Positions 8,065 through 15,501 of a DNA stretch of 63,965 nt are shown here, piece after piece. The stretch comes from Pseudomonas parafulva NBRC 16636 = DSM 17004. Its GTDB lineage: Bacteria > Pseudomonadota > Gammaproteobacteria > Pseudomonadales > Pseudomonadaceae. The DNA is taken from the NCBI RefSeq assembly GCF_000730645.1, contig NZ_BBIU01000037.1:1-63965 (forward strand). Direction: 5' to 3'. How positions within the stretch are numbered: the stretch's first letter is position 1; the number at the start of each line of letters is the position of its first letter. The notes beneath the pieces are model-generated. The model saw only the letters and a list, made by a program, of their open reading frames with translations, did not search any database and was not told where the DNA came from. The position numbers and the translations under genes are program-made.

Positions 8065-9654
8065 TCAATGAGGTTCGATGGTGACAGTCGGTACCTCGAT
8101 GACGGTCGGTTCGTTGGCATCCAGCGCTGCGCGCAAAGCGGCTTCGAAACTGGCGCGGGTGTCGGTGTGCACCGCCTTCACGCCATAGCCCTTGGCGATG
8201 GCGCAGAAATCCAGGCCAGGCACGTCCAGGCCAGGCGCGTCTTCGGCCTTGAGCACCCCGGCGAACCAGCGCAAGGCACCGTAGGTGCCGTTCTTGAGGA
8301 TGATGAACACCACCGGCACGCGGTACTGGGCAGCGGTCCACAGGGCAGTGATGCCGTAGTTGGCAGAGCCATCACCGATCAGTGCGACTACCCGGCGCTG
8401 CGGTTGCGCCAACTGCACGCCCACCGCCGCAGGCAGGCCAAAGCCCAGGCCGCCGGCGGCAGGGAAGTAATAACTGCCTGGGTGCCGCAGGTTCATGCGC
8501 TGCCAGAAGGCGCTGGTGGTCGAGGTGGATTCCTTGACGTAGATGGCGTCGTGCGGGGCTACGGCATCCAGCACATCGAAGAGGGTTTCCGGACGCAGGT
8601 GGCGAGGCTCGTCAGCCACCGGGGGCGGCACGGGCAGTGCCTCAGGGTAGCTGCGCGACTGCTGCGCCACGCCGCCCGCCAGCGCCTGCAGGGTGACGGC
8701 AATGTCACCAATCAATGCATCACCCATCGGCGCACGGGCGGCTTCCTGCGGGTCGGAAGTGATGTGCAGCAGCCGAGCACCGGCAGGCAGATAGTCACCC
8801 GGGGCAAATTGGTGATAGCGGAACACCGGGGCGCCAACCACCACGATCAGGTCGTGGCCGTCGAGGGTCTTGCTGATGCCGGCGATGGCCGCCGGCAGCA
8901 CGCCCCGAAAACTGGGGTGGCGGGTGGGGAACGGGCAGCGCGAGGCCGACGGCGCTATCCACACCGGCAGGTGCAGCTTGTCGGCCAGGGCAACTGCCGC
9001 CGCGTTGCTCTGCGTGGCGTCGACCTCCGGCCCCAGCACCAGCACCGGGTTACGGGCCTGGTTCAGCTGCCCGATCAACGCTTGCAACTGCGCAGCATCG
9101 GGCGTGCCGGCAACCTGCACCTGGCGCTCGAACAGGTGCTCCACACCCGGTGCGCAAGGTGCATCCCAATCGTCGTACGGGATGGACAGGTACACCGGCG
9201 CTTTCGGCGTGGTGTTGGCGTAGTGGATGGCCTGGCTTAGCGCGCGGGGTACGTCCTGGGCGTTGGCGGGCTCGTAGCTCCACTTGACCAGCGGCTTGGG
9301 CAATTGCACCGCATCGACGTTGGCCAGCATGGCTTCCACCCCGATCATCGGCCGCACTTGCTGGCCAGCGGTGATCACCAGCGGGCTGTGCGAATACCAG
9401 GAGTTGGTCAGCGCGCCCATGCCATTGCCGGTACCCGCGGCAGCATGCAGGTTGACGAAGGCCGGCTTGCCGCTGGCCAGTGCATAGCCGTCGGCCATGC
9501 CCACCACCGCGCCTTCGTGCAGGCCCAGCACATACTGGAAGTCCTCGGGGAACGACTTGAGGAATGGCAGTTCGTTCGAGCCTGGGTTGCCGAAGAGGGT
9601 AGTCATGCCATGGCGCCGAAGCAGCGTGTAGGCGGCGGAGTGAATGGTTTGCAT
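8065..9654 (-). CDS. mdlC: Benzoylformate decarboxylase (thiamine diphosphate enzyme)
   Basis: A 529-residue ThDP-dependent decarboxylase that converts benzoylformate to benzaldehyde and CO2, the third step of mandelate catabolism. The residues known from Pseudomonas putida BFDC fall at the same positions: Ser26 in NPGSNE, Glu47 in HEGAVVG, His70 in NLHAAAG and His281 in FRYHQF. The ThDP/Mg motif begins at GDGSANYGI and ends at the Asn of ILKNGTYG. It is the first gene of a leftward group with an aromatic-acid symporter and a ketopantoate-reductase-like enzyme, and is divergent from a LysR regulator. No mdlA racemase or mdlB flavin dehydrogenase is present in the window. The ribosome site before the ATG is weak. 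Confidence 0.88.
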   Translation of the reverse strand: MQTIHSAAYTLLRRHGMTTLFGNPGSNELPFLKSFPEDFQYVLGLHEGAVVGMADGYALASGKPAFVNLHAAAGTGNGMGALTNSWYSHSPLVITAGQQVRPMIGVEAMLANVDAVQLPKPLVKWSYEPANAQDVPRALSQAIHYANTTPKAPVYLSIPYDDWDAPCAPGVEHLFERQVQVAGTPDAAQLQALIGQLNQARNPVLVLGPEVDATQSNAAAVALADKLHLPVWIAPSASRCPFPTRHPSFRGVLPAAIAGISKTLDGHDLIVVVGAPVFRYHQFAPGDYLPAGARLLHITSDPQEAARAPMGDALIGDIAVTLQALAGGVAQQSRSYPEALPVPPPVADEPRHLRPETLFDVLDAVAPHDAIYVKESTSTTSAFWQRMNLRHPGSYYFPAAGGLGFGLPAAVGVQLAQPQRRVVALIGDGSANYGITALWTAAQYRVPVVFIILKNGTYGALRWFAGVLKAEDAPGLDVPGLDFCAIAKGYGVKAVHTDTRASFEAALRAALDANEPTVIEVPTVTIEPH

Positions 9655-9819
9655 GAGGCTAGGGTCCGCGTATGTCTTGAAGCTTCCACTCTATGAACGG
9701 CATATAGATCGATCAAATAAATGTTTTAGTGATGCTGTATAAATACTGCCTATGTTAGTGAGTGTGCCAGCTACGCGCTCGCCCCCTCATCCGCCACCCG
9801 TGCACGGACAACCACGACC
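9655..9819. promoter_or_regulatory. mdlC-lysR divergent regulatory region
   Basis: A 165-base gap between divergent genes, notably AT-rich from 9690 to 9760. A LysR-type regulator normally binds such a gap. A GATCGATC palindrome lies at about 9708 within AT-rich sequence, but no convincing T-N11-A operator could be fixed by eye. Confidence 0.4.
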
Positions 9820-10764
9820 ATGGCCAGCTTCGACCTCAACCTCATCACCACTTTCATCACCCTGTACGAAACCCGCAGCGTAACCACCACGGCGCAGCGG
9901 CTGTTCGTTACCCAGCCGTCGGTGAGCTACGCCTTGGCCAAGCTCAGGGAGCAGTTCGATGACGCTTTGTTCGTGCGCAACCGTCAGGGCATGCAACCCA
10001 CCCGGCTGGCCACCCAGCTCTACGGCAGCTTCAAGGAAGCTTCCCGGGCAATCGACTCGGCGGTGGGCGAGGCACGCAAGTTCGACCCCAGCCACTCACA
10101 GCGACAATTCCGCCTGGCCCTATCGGACCTAGGCGAGATGGCACTGTTACCTCGGCTGATGGATTGCCTTGGCCGAGCAGCGCCGAACATCGAGCTGGAA
10201 GTCGTGCCCCTGGAAATTGACAAGGTTGGCACCTGGCTCAACGACGGTCATATCGATGCCGCTATCTGCAGCCAGAAGCTCAGTGACAACGGCGTGGTTT
10301 CCCGCGTGCTGATGAAGGAGCGCTATGTCTGCCTGCTCGACGCCGCTCACCCCCGCATCGGGGATGCCATCAACATGCAACAGTTCCTCGCCGAACCCCA
10401 CGTGCTGGTTACCCGCACCTCTGGCCATGGTATGGCCGAAGATGCACTGAAACGGCTGGGCGTGGAGCGCCGGATAAAACTGCGGCTGCCCCATTTTTCA
10501 GTGCTTCCTCGGTTGATTCCCGGCAGCGACCTGCTGGGCATTCTGCCCAGCCAGATTGCCGAAAGCTTCTGCGAAATGCCGTTACCCAGAAAGCTCAAGA
10601 CCCTCGAACTGCCATTCGACGTACCGAGTTTCGAAGTGTCCTTGCACTGGCACTCGCGTAGCGCCCAATCCACAGCCCTGACCTGGTTCCTGCGGCAGTT
10701 ACAAACCAGCCTTGGCAGCCTGGATGCCCAGAAACTCACCGAGGCCAGTGGCACGGGTACATGA
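9820..10764 (+). CDS. LysR-family transcriptional regulator
   Basis: A 314-residue LysR-type regulator. The N-terminal winged helix-turn-helix covers residues 1-65 (FDLNLITTFITLYETRSVTT then QRLFVTQPSVSYALAKLRE), followed by the effector-binding domain starting near residue 90 (RQFRLALSDLGEMALLPRLM). The style is that of the NodD/PcpR/LinR subgroup, which commonly controls aromatic degradation. It is divergent from mdlC and is probably the activator of the mdlC-transporter-oxidoreductase group, sensing a mandelate-type or benzoylformate-type compound (inference). The ATG at 9820 has only a weak purine tract upstream. Confidence 0.88.
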   Translation: MASFDLNLITTFITLYETRSVTTTAQRLFVTQPSVSYALAKLREQFDDALFVRNRQGMQPTRLATQLYGSFKEASRAIDSAVGEARKFDPSHSQRQFRLALSDLGEMALLPRLMDCLGRAAPNIELEVVPLEIDKVGTWLNDGHIDAAICSQKLSDNGVVSRVLMKERYVCLLDAAHPRIGDAINMQQFLAEPHVLVTRTSGHGMAEDALKRLGVERRIKLRLPHFSVLPRLIPGSDLLGILPSQIAESFCEMPLPRKLKTLELPFDVPSFEVSLHWHSRSAQSTALTWFLRQLQTSLGSLDAQKLTEASGTGT

Positions 10765-10795
10765 CCGCCAAGCTACAGTGGGCTGTTGAACAACG

Positions 10796-10810
10796 GTTCG
10801 TTAATCGCCC
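10796..10810 (+). promoter_or_regulatory. PcaR operator upstream of pcaIJ
   Basis: The 15 bases GTTCGTTAATCGCCC match the P. putida PcaR binding sequence GTTCGATAATCGCAC at 13 positions. It lies about 140 bases before pcaI. A TTGAAC at 10786 may be the -35 element. PcaR with beta-ketoadipate would activate the pair. Confidence 0.7.
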
Positions 10811-10948
10811 ACAAGTAGCCCACGCCTCTCGGCGGCGTTTCCGGGTTAAGTCAAACTGTCCGGAAATTGCAATCCGTTTCAGGCGCTATTCGGATTATTA
10901 CCATCCCTCGTGCCGAAACTTTCATCTGAACTCACGGGGAGTCCCGCT

Positions 10949-11644
10949 TTGATCGACAAAACGCATTCGTCCATCGCCAGCGCCTTGGCAGGCATCACCG
11001 ACGGATCAACCCTCCTGATCGGTGGTTTCGGCAACGCAGGTATGCCCTCTGCCCTCATCGACGGGCTGATCGCCCTGCGCCCTCGTGAGCTGACCATCAT
11101 CAGCAACAACGCGGGTAACGGTGACACCGGCCTGGCCGCCTTGCTCAAGGCCGGCTGCGTGCGCAAGATCATCTGCTCGTTCCCGCGCCAGTCAGATTCC
11201 TACGTGTTCGACGCCCTGTACCGCGCCGGCGAAATCGAACTGGAAGTGGTGCCCCAAGGTAACCTGGCTGAACGCATTCGCGCCGCGGGGTCAGGCATTG
11301 GTGCCTTCTTTTCACCGACGGGCTACGGCACCCTGCTTGCCGAGGGCAAGGAAACCCGTGAAATCGATGGCCGCCAGTATGTTCTGGAGATGCCGCTGCA
11401 TGCTGACTTCGCCTTGATCAAGGCGCACAGAGGGGACCGCTGGGGCAACCTGACCTACCGCAAGGCCGCTCGCAACTTCGGACCCATCATGGCCATGGCC
11501 GCCAAGACCGCGATCGTTCAGGTTGACCAGATCGTCGAGCTGGGCGAGCTGGACCCGGAACATATCATCACCCCGGGTATTTTCGTCCAGCGCGTGGTTG
11601 CCGTCCCTGACGCCACCACCGCTCCAATCGCTCACGCATCCTGA
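10949..11644 (+). CDS. pcaI: 3-oxoadipate CoA-transferase subunit A
   Basis: A 231-residue alpha subunit, the same length as P. putida PcaI. With PcaJ it moves CoA from succinyl-CoA to 3-oxoadipate in the beta-ketoadipate pathway. Family signatures are the glycine loop LLIGGFGNAGMPS, ISNNAGNG, the SFPRQSDS segment and GAFFSPTGYGT. The start is a TTG (LIDKTHSSIAS aligned with MINKTYESIAS of known PcaI) preceded by GGGGAG at suitable distance; upstream in-frame codons have no similarity. pcaJ begins 8 bases after its stop. The pair is preceded by a PcaR box, so it should respond to beta-ketoadipate. Confidence 0.92.
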   Translation: MIDKTHSSIASALAGITDGSTLLIGGFGNAGMPSALIDGLIALRPRELTIISNNAGNGDTGLAALLKAGCVRKIICSFPRQSDSYVFDALYRAGEIELEVVPQGNLAERIRAAGSGIGAFFSPTGYGTLLAEGKETREIDGRQYVLEMPLHADFALIKAHRGDRWGNLTYRKAARNFGPIMAMAAKTAIVQVDQIVELGELDPEHIITPGIFVQRVVAVPDATTAPIAHAS

Positions 11645-11652
11645 GGCCTGCC

Positions 11653-12294
11653 ATGACCATCAACAAAAAGCTCTCCCGTGCCGAAATGGCCCAACGCGTG
11701 GCCGCGGATATCCAGGAAGGCGCCTATGTGAACCTGGGCATCGGCGCGCCCACCCTCGTAGCAAACTACCTCGGCGACAAAGAAGTGTTTCTGCACAGCG
11801 AAAATGGCCTGCTGGGGATGGGACCAAGCCCGGCACCTGGCGAGGAAGATGACGACCTGATAAACGCCGGCAAACAGCACGTGACGCTGCTTACCGGTGG
11901 CGCCTACTTCCACCATGCCGACTCGTTCTCGATGATGCGTGGCGGCCACCTGGACATCGCCGTGCTGGGGGCGTTTCAGGTCTCGGTCAAGGGCGACCTG
12001 GCCAACTGGCACACCGGCGCCGAAGGCTCGATCCCGGCCGTGGGCGGCGCGATGGACCTGGCCACCGGCGCCCGCCAGGTGTTCGTGATGATGGACCACC
12101 TGACCAAGACTGGCGAAAGCAAGCTGGTGCCCGCGTGCACTTACCCGCTGACGGGTATTGGCTGCGTGAGCCGCATCTACACGGACCTGGCTGTACTGGA
12201 CGTAACGCCTGATGGGCTGAAAGTCGTAGAAATCTGCGCAGACCTCTCGTTCGAGGCACTACAGGCGCTCAGTGGCGTGCCACTGATCGAATGA
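11653..12294 (+). CDS. pcaJ: 3-oxoadipate CoA-transferase subunit B
   Basis: A 213-residue beta subunit, the same length as the P. putida protein. It carries the catalytic glutamate that forms the enzyme-CoA thioester (Glu50 in HSENGLLGMGP), the NLGIGAPT loop and the GGHLDIAVLGAFQV segment. It forms the CoA-transferase with PcaI, giving 3-oxoadipyl-CoA, which PcaF thiolase (not in the window) would cleave. GAGG lies before the ATG, and the short gap to pcaI implies translational coupling or a shared transcript. A strong hairpin follows at 12375. Confidence 0.94.
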   Translation: MTINKKLSRAEMAQRVAADIQEGAYVNLGIGAPTLVANYLGDKEVFLHSENGLLGMGPSPAPGEEDDDLINAGKQHVTLLTGGAYFHHADSFSMMRGGHLDIAVLGAFQVSVKGDLANWHTGAEGSIPAVGGAMDLATGARQVFVMMDHLTKTGESKLVPACTYPLTGIGCVSRIYTDLAVLDVTPDGLKVVEICADLSFEALQALSGVPLIE

Positions 12295-12374
12295 GTTTTA
12301 TTGCCTGCCTTGCCTGCAGAGCCGTTAACCATTGACCCCGGCATTGCTCTTGGGCTGGCAGGGCCTGTAAAGAG

Positions 12375-12404
12375 AAGCTGGCCACTGCCGGTGGCCAGCT
12401 TTTA
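12375..12404. terminator. Terminator between pcaJ and the cio operon
   Basis: An 11-base-pair perfect stem (AAGCTGGCCAC, loop TGCCG, then the reverse complement) followed by TTT. It lies between convergent units and probably stops pcaIJ transcripts; the left side has few As, so leftward termination is less certain. Confidence 0.75.
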
Positions 12405-12430
12405 CCAGAACGCCTAATGAGGCGTGGCCA

Positions 12431-12577
12431 TCAAGGCTTCATGCCGGCAAGCGACATGGCCAGGCGTACAGCCATGGCCAGGACGCCAAGCGCGGCAACG
12501 CTGACGCCCCAGATGCCCACCATCCACAGAAGCCTGTTGAACGTACCTGGCGAGGATTGGGGGTTGGGCTTTCTCAT
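12431..12577 (-). CDS. DUF2474-type small membrane protein of a bd-type oxidase
   Basis: A 48-residue protein with a single hydrophobic helix (LLWMVGIWGVSVAALGVLAM), preceded by a polar N-terminus MRKPNPQSS. Tiny one-helix proteins of this kind (DUF2474, analogous to CydX) are encoded directly after cydB/cioB and help assemble or stabilise the quinol oxidase. Its ATG overlaps the cioB stop by one base (TGATG), so it is translationally coupled and is the last gene of the operon. The hydropathy, size and position make this likely even though such a short gene is easily missed. Confidence 0.8.
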   Translation of the reverse strand: MRKPNPQSSPGTFNRLLWMVGIWGVSVAALGVLAMAVRLAMSLAGMKP

Positions 12578-13584
12578 CAGTGATAGCCCTCGCCCACCTT
12601 GACCTTGCCGCGAAATACGTAATACGACCACGCCGAGTAACCGAGGATGAACGGGATGATAAACAGCGCCCCCACCAGCGCAAAGCCCAGGCTCTCTGGA
12701 GGGCCTGCAGCATCCCAGAGGGTCAGGCTGGGCGGTAGCACGTAAGGCCAGATGCTGATGACCAGCCCGGTGTAACCCAGGAACACCAGCACCAGCGACC
12801 ATACGAACGGCCCGGCGTGCGGCTCGCCGCGCAGCGAGCGCAAAATCGCCCAGGTGGCCAATAGCACCAGCAGGGGTACTGGCAGGAAGAACCAGAAGTT
12901 CGGCAGGCTGAACCAGCGCTCGAAGATGGCCGGGTGCGTCATCGGCGTCCAGATGCTGACCACCAGCATGGTCACCACCGTGGCCAGGGTGATCGGCGTG
13001 GCGGCGCGAATGATACTGGCCTGCAGGGGCCCTTCCGTCTTGTACACCAGCCAGGTGGCCCCCAGCAGCGCGTAGGCCACGACCACACCTAACCCGCAGA
13101 ACACATTGAACAACGTCAGCCAGCCCATGACGCCATTGGTAGCGGCGCCATCGACGATCTGATGGCCTTCGATGAACGCCCCCAGAATCACGCCCTGGAA
13201 GAACGCTGCGGCGAACGAGCCGGACATGAATGCGCGGTCCCAGAATGGCTTGTGCGCCTCGTCGGCCTTGAAGCGGAACTCGAACGACACGCCCCGCCAG
13301 ATAAGCCCGGCCAGCAGGCCCAGCGCCGGCAGGTACAGCGCGCTCAGCAGGATCGCGTAGACCTTCGGAAAGGCCGCCATCAAGCCGGCCCCGCCCAGCA
13401 CCAGCCAGGTCTCGTTGCCGTCCCACACCGGCGCCACGGTGTTGACCATGGTGTCGCGGTGTTCACGGTCACGGATGAAGGGAAAAAGAATGCCAATCCC
13501 CAGGTCGAAGCCGTCGGTGATGACGTACATCATCACCCCAAAGCCGATGATCAGAAACCAGATCAGCGGAAGATCAATACCCAT
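12577..13584 (-). CDS. cioB: Cyanide-insensitive bd-type quinol oxidase subunit II
   Basis: A 335-residue integral membrane protein with about eight or nine helices, matching CydB/CioB. Signatures include the N-terminal WFLIIGFGVMMYVITDGFDLGIG, NTVAPVWDGNETWLV (the conserved Trp-Asp-Gly-Asn-Glu-Thr-Trp motif), and ALYLPALGLLAGLIWRGVSFEFR. With CioA it forms a quinol oxidase in the inner membrane that reduces oxygen to water without pumping protons. It lies 18 bases after cioA and is followed directly by the small DUF2474 gene. The upstream genes of the operon concern sulfite reduction, which is not the usual CIO context. Confidence 0.94.
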   Translation of the reverse strand: MGIDLPLIWFLIIGFGVMMYVITDGFDLGIGILFPFIRDREHRDTMVNTVAPVWDGNETWLVLGGAGLMAAFPKVYAILLSALYLPALGLLAGLIWRGVSFEFRFKADEAHKPFWDRAFMSGSFAAAFFQGVILGAFIEGHQIVDGAATNGVMGWLTLFNVFCGLGVVVAYALLGATWLVYKTEGPLQASIIRAATPITLATVVTMLVVSIWTPMTHPAIFERWFSLPNFWFFLPVPLLVLLATWAILRSLRGEPHAGPFVWSLVLVFLGYTGLVISIWPYVLPPSLTLWDAAGPPESLGFALVGALFIIPFILGYSAWSYYVFRGKVKVGEGYH

Positions 13585-13602
13585 GACAACGTCTCCCGTC
13601 AG

Positions 13603-15021
13603 TCAATGTGTGGTGTTGGGGGCGCAATAGAGCGACTCGTCCACTGCCGACAGCGGGCGGGCCGGGCGCTGGTTGTCAGCGATGTCCACCGGGTGCGGCT
13701 CATGTGGCTGTGGCCCTTTGCGCACCAGGCGCAGCATGTAGCCGATGCCCGTGCCGAAGATGCCCAGGTACATCACCACCAGCACCACCAGGCCGATGCT
13801 GAGGGTCATTGCCGAATGCTCGGAAACCGCGTCCTTGGTGCGCATCAGCCCATACACCACCCAAGGCTGGCGGCCGATTTCGGTCACATACCAACCCGCC
13901 AGCAAGGCGATCAGGCCTGACGGCCCCATCCACAGGGCGAAGCGTGCCAGCATCGGCGACTGGTACAAGCGGCCGCGCCAGCGCACCCAGGCGCCCCAGC
14001 CGCCAAGCAGCACCATCAGCAGGCCAAGCCCGACCATCACCCGGAAGCTCCAGAACAGCACGGTGGCGTTGGGCCGGTCTTCACGCGGGAAGTCTTTCAG
14101 GCCGGCTATCTGCCCATCCAGCGAGTGGGTCAAGATCAGGCTCGCCAACCGCGGGATCTCGACCTTGAAGCGGGTGGTTTCCGCGTCCATGTCCGGCAGC
14201 CCGAAGAGAATCAGCGGTACCCCTTCACCCGGTACGTTGGCCCAGTGGCCCTCGACAGCAGCGATCTTTGCCGGCTGGTGCTTGAGCGTATTCAGGCCAT
14301 GCACGTCACCGATCAGCACCTGCAACGGCGCAGTGAACAGCAGCATCCACAACGCCATCGAGAACATGCGTTTCACCGCCGGGGTCTTGTTGCCCTTGAG
14401 CAGGTGCCATGCACCCGAAGCGCCGACGAACAGTGCTGTCGACAGCATGGCGGCGGTGACCATGTGCGCCAGGCGATAGGGGAAGGACGGGTTGAAGATG
14501 ATCGCGAGCCAGTCCACCGGGATCACTACACCGTTGACCACCTCGTGCCCCTGGGGCGTCTGCATCCAGCTATTGGAGGCGAGAATCCAGGTGGCTGAAA
14601 TCATCGTGCCGACCGCGACCATCACCGTGGCGAAAAAATGCAGCCCGCGCCCGACCTTGTGCCAGCCGAACAGCATCACACCGAGGAAGCCGGCCTCCAG
14701 GAAGAAGGCGGTGAGCACCTCGTAGGTGAGCAACGGGCCGGTGATGCTGCCCGCGAACTGCGAATAGAAACTCCAGTTGGTACCAAACTGATAGGCCATC
14801 ACCAGCCCGGACACCACGCCCATGGCGAAGTTGACGGCGAAGATTTTCGACCAGAAGTGGTAGAGGTCGAGGTAGGCGTCGTCTTTTTTCCACAACCACA
14901 ACCCTTCCAGCATGGCCAGAAATGCCGCCAGGCCGATGGTGATTGCTGGGAAGACGATATGAAACGTCACGGTGAAACCGAACTGTATGCGGGCCAGTTC
15001 AAGCGCTGTCAGGCCAGACAC
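13603..15021 (-). CDS. cioA: Cyanide-insensitive bd-type quinol oxidase subunit I
   Basis: A 472-residue heme-bearing subunit. His21 (TVTFHIVFP) is the N-terminal heme ligand, a second His lies in PYRLAHMVTAA, and the conserved quinol-site segment LKHQPAKIAAVEGHW and the GRQPWVVYGLMRTKDAVS motif are present. The stretch between those two motifs is short, as in the CioA/short-Q-loop group rather than E. coli CydA. The start is a GTG with GAGGT seven to eight bases upstream. That site is inside the end of the DUF934 gene, whose stop lies only 3 bases away. The oxidase should tolerate cyanide, and probably sulfide, better than heme-copper oxidases do (family knowledge). Confidence 0.93.
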   Translation of the reverse strand: MSGLTALELARIQFGFTVTFHIVFPAITIGLAAFLAMLEGLWLWKKDDAYLDLYHFWSKIFAVNFAMGVVSGLVMAYQFGTNWSFYSQFAGSITGPLLTYEVLTAFFLEAGFLGVMLFGWHKVGRGLHFFATVMVAVGTMISATWILASNSWMQTPQGHEVVNGVVIPVDWLAIIFNPSFPYRLAHMVTAAMLSTALFVGASGAWHLLKGNKTPAVKRMFSMALWMLLFTAPLQVLIGDVHGLNTLKHQPAKIAAVEGHWANVPGEGVPLILFGLPDMDAETTRFKVEIPRLASLILTHSLDGQIAGLKDFPREDRPNATVLFWSFRVMVGLGLLMVLLGGWGAWVRWRGRLYQSPMLARFALWMGPSGLIALLAGWYVTEIGRQPWVVYGLMRTKDAVSEHSAMTLSIGLVVLVVMYLGIFGTGIGYMLRLVRKGPQPHEPHPVDIADNQRPARPLSAVDESLYCAPNTTH

Positions 15022-15024
15022 GGC

Positions 15025-15501
15025 TTATACCTCATTACGTTGGGAAAGGCGCTCGAGCAGGGTCCTCGGTCGGGCGTGTTGAATGGCGACTGCGGCTTCC
15101 TGCCAACGCACCAGAGGAATGGCAGGCGACACCAGCACACTGCTGAAACCGCACTGCATGAGCATCGCGAACTGGTCGGGCAACAACGGCCCGGCCGCTC
15201 GCAGGTCGCCGGTGAAACCGTGGCGTTCGCGCAACAGGCGCGCCAAGGTGAACCCACGGCCATCACGGGATTTTGCAAACTCCACCACGATCAGGGTCAA
15301 TTGCCCGAGCACCGCCTGCACCTCTTCAAGCGCCTGGTCGCCGGCCAGCCACAGGCCCTGGGCCGGCAGGCCGAAGCGCATGTGGTAGTCGTTCCATTGC
15401 GGCGGGTGCACCACGGTGCTGGGGGAGAAGGAAGGCGTCTCGTCGCAGGCCAGGTAATGCCACGGGTCGTGCTGCGGCAGGCCGTGTCGATCAATGAGCA
15501 T
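15025..15501 (-). CDS. DUF934 protein linked to sulfite reductase
   Basis: A 158-residue protein of the DUF934 family, starting MLIDRHGLPQHDPWHYL. Such genes regularly follow cysI in Pseudomonas and other proteobacteria, and the protein is thought to act as an accessory of assimilatory sulfite reduction; its biochemical role is not established. Recognisable features are the FTLARLLRERHGFTGDLRAAG and LPDQFAMLMQCGFSSV segments, typical of the family. It overlaps the end of cysI by 11 bases and has a strong GGAGGT site inside cysI. No signal peptide or membrane helix is visible, so it should be cytoplasmic. Confidence 0.85.
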   Translation of the reverse strand: MLIDRHGLPQHDPWHYLACDETPSFSPSTVVHPPQWNDYHMRFGLPAQGLWLAGDQALEEVQAVLGQLTLIVVEFAKSRDGRGFTLARLLRERHGFTGDLRAAGPLLPDQFAMLMQCGFSSVLVSPAIPLVRWQEAAVAIQHARPRTLLERLSQRNEV

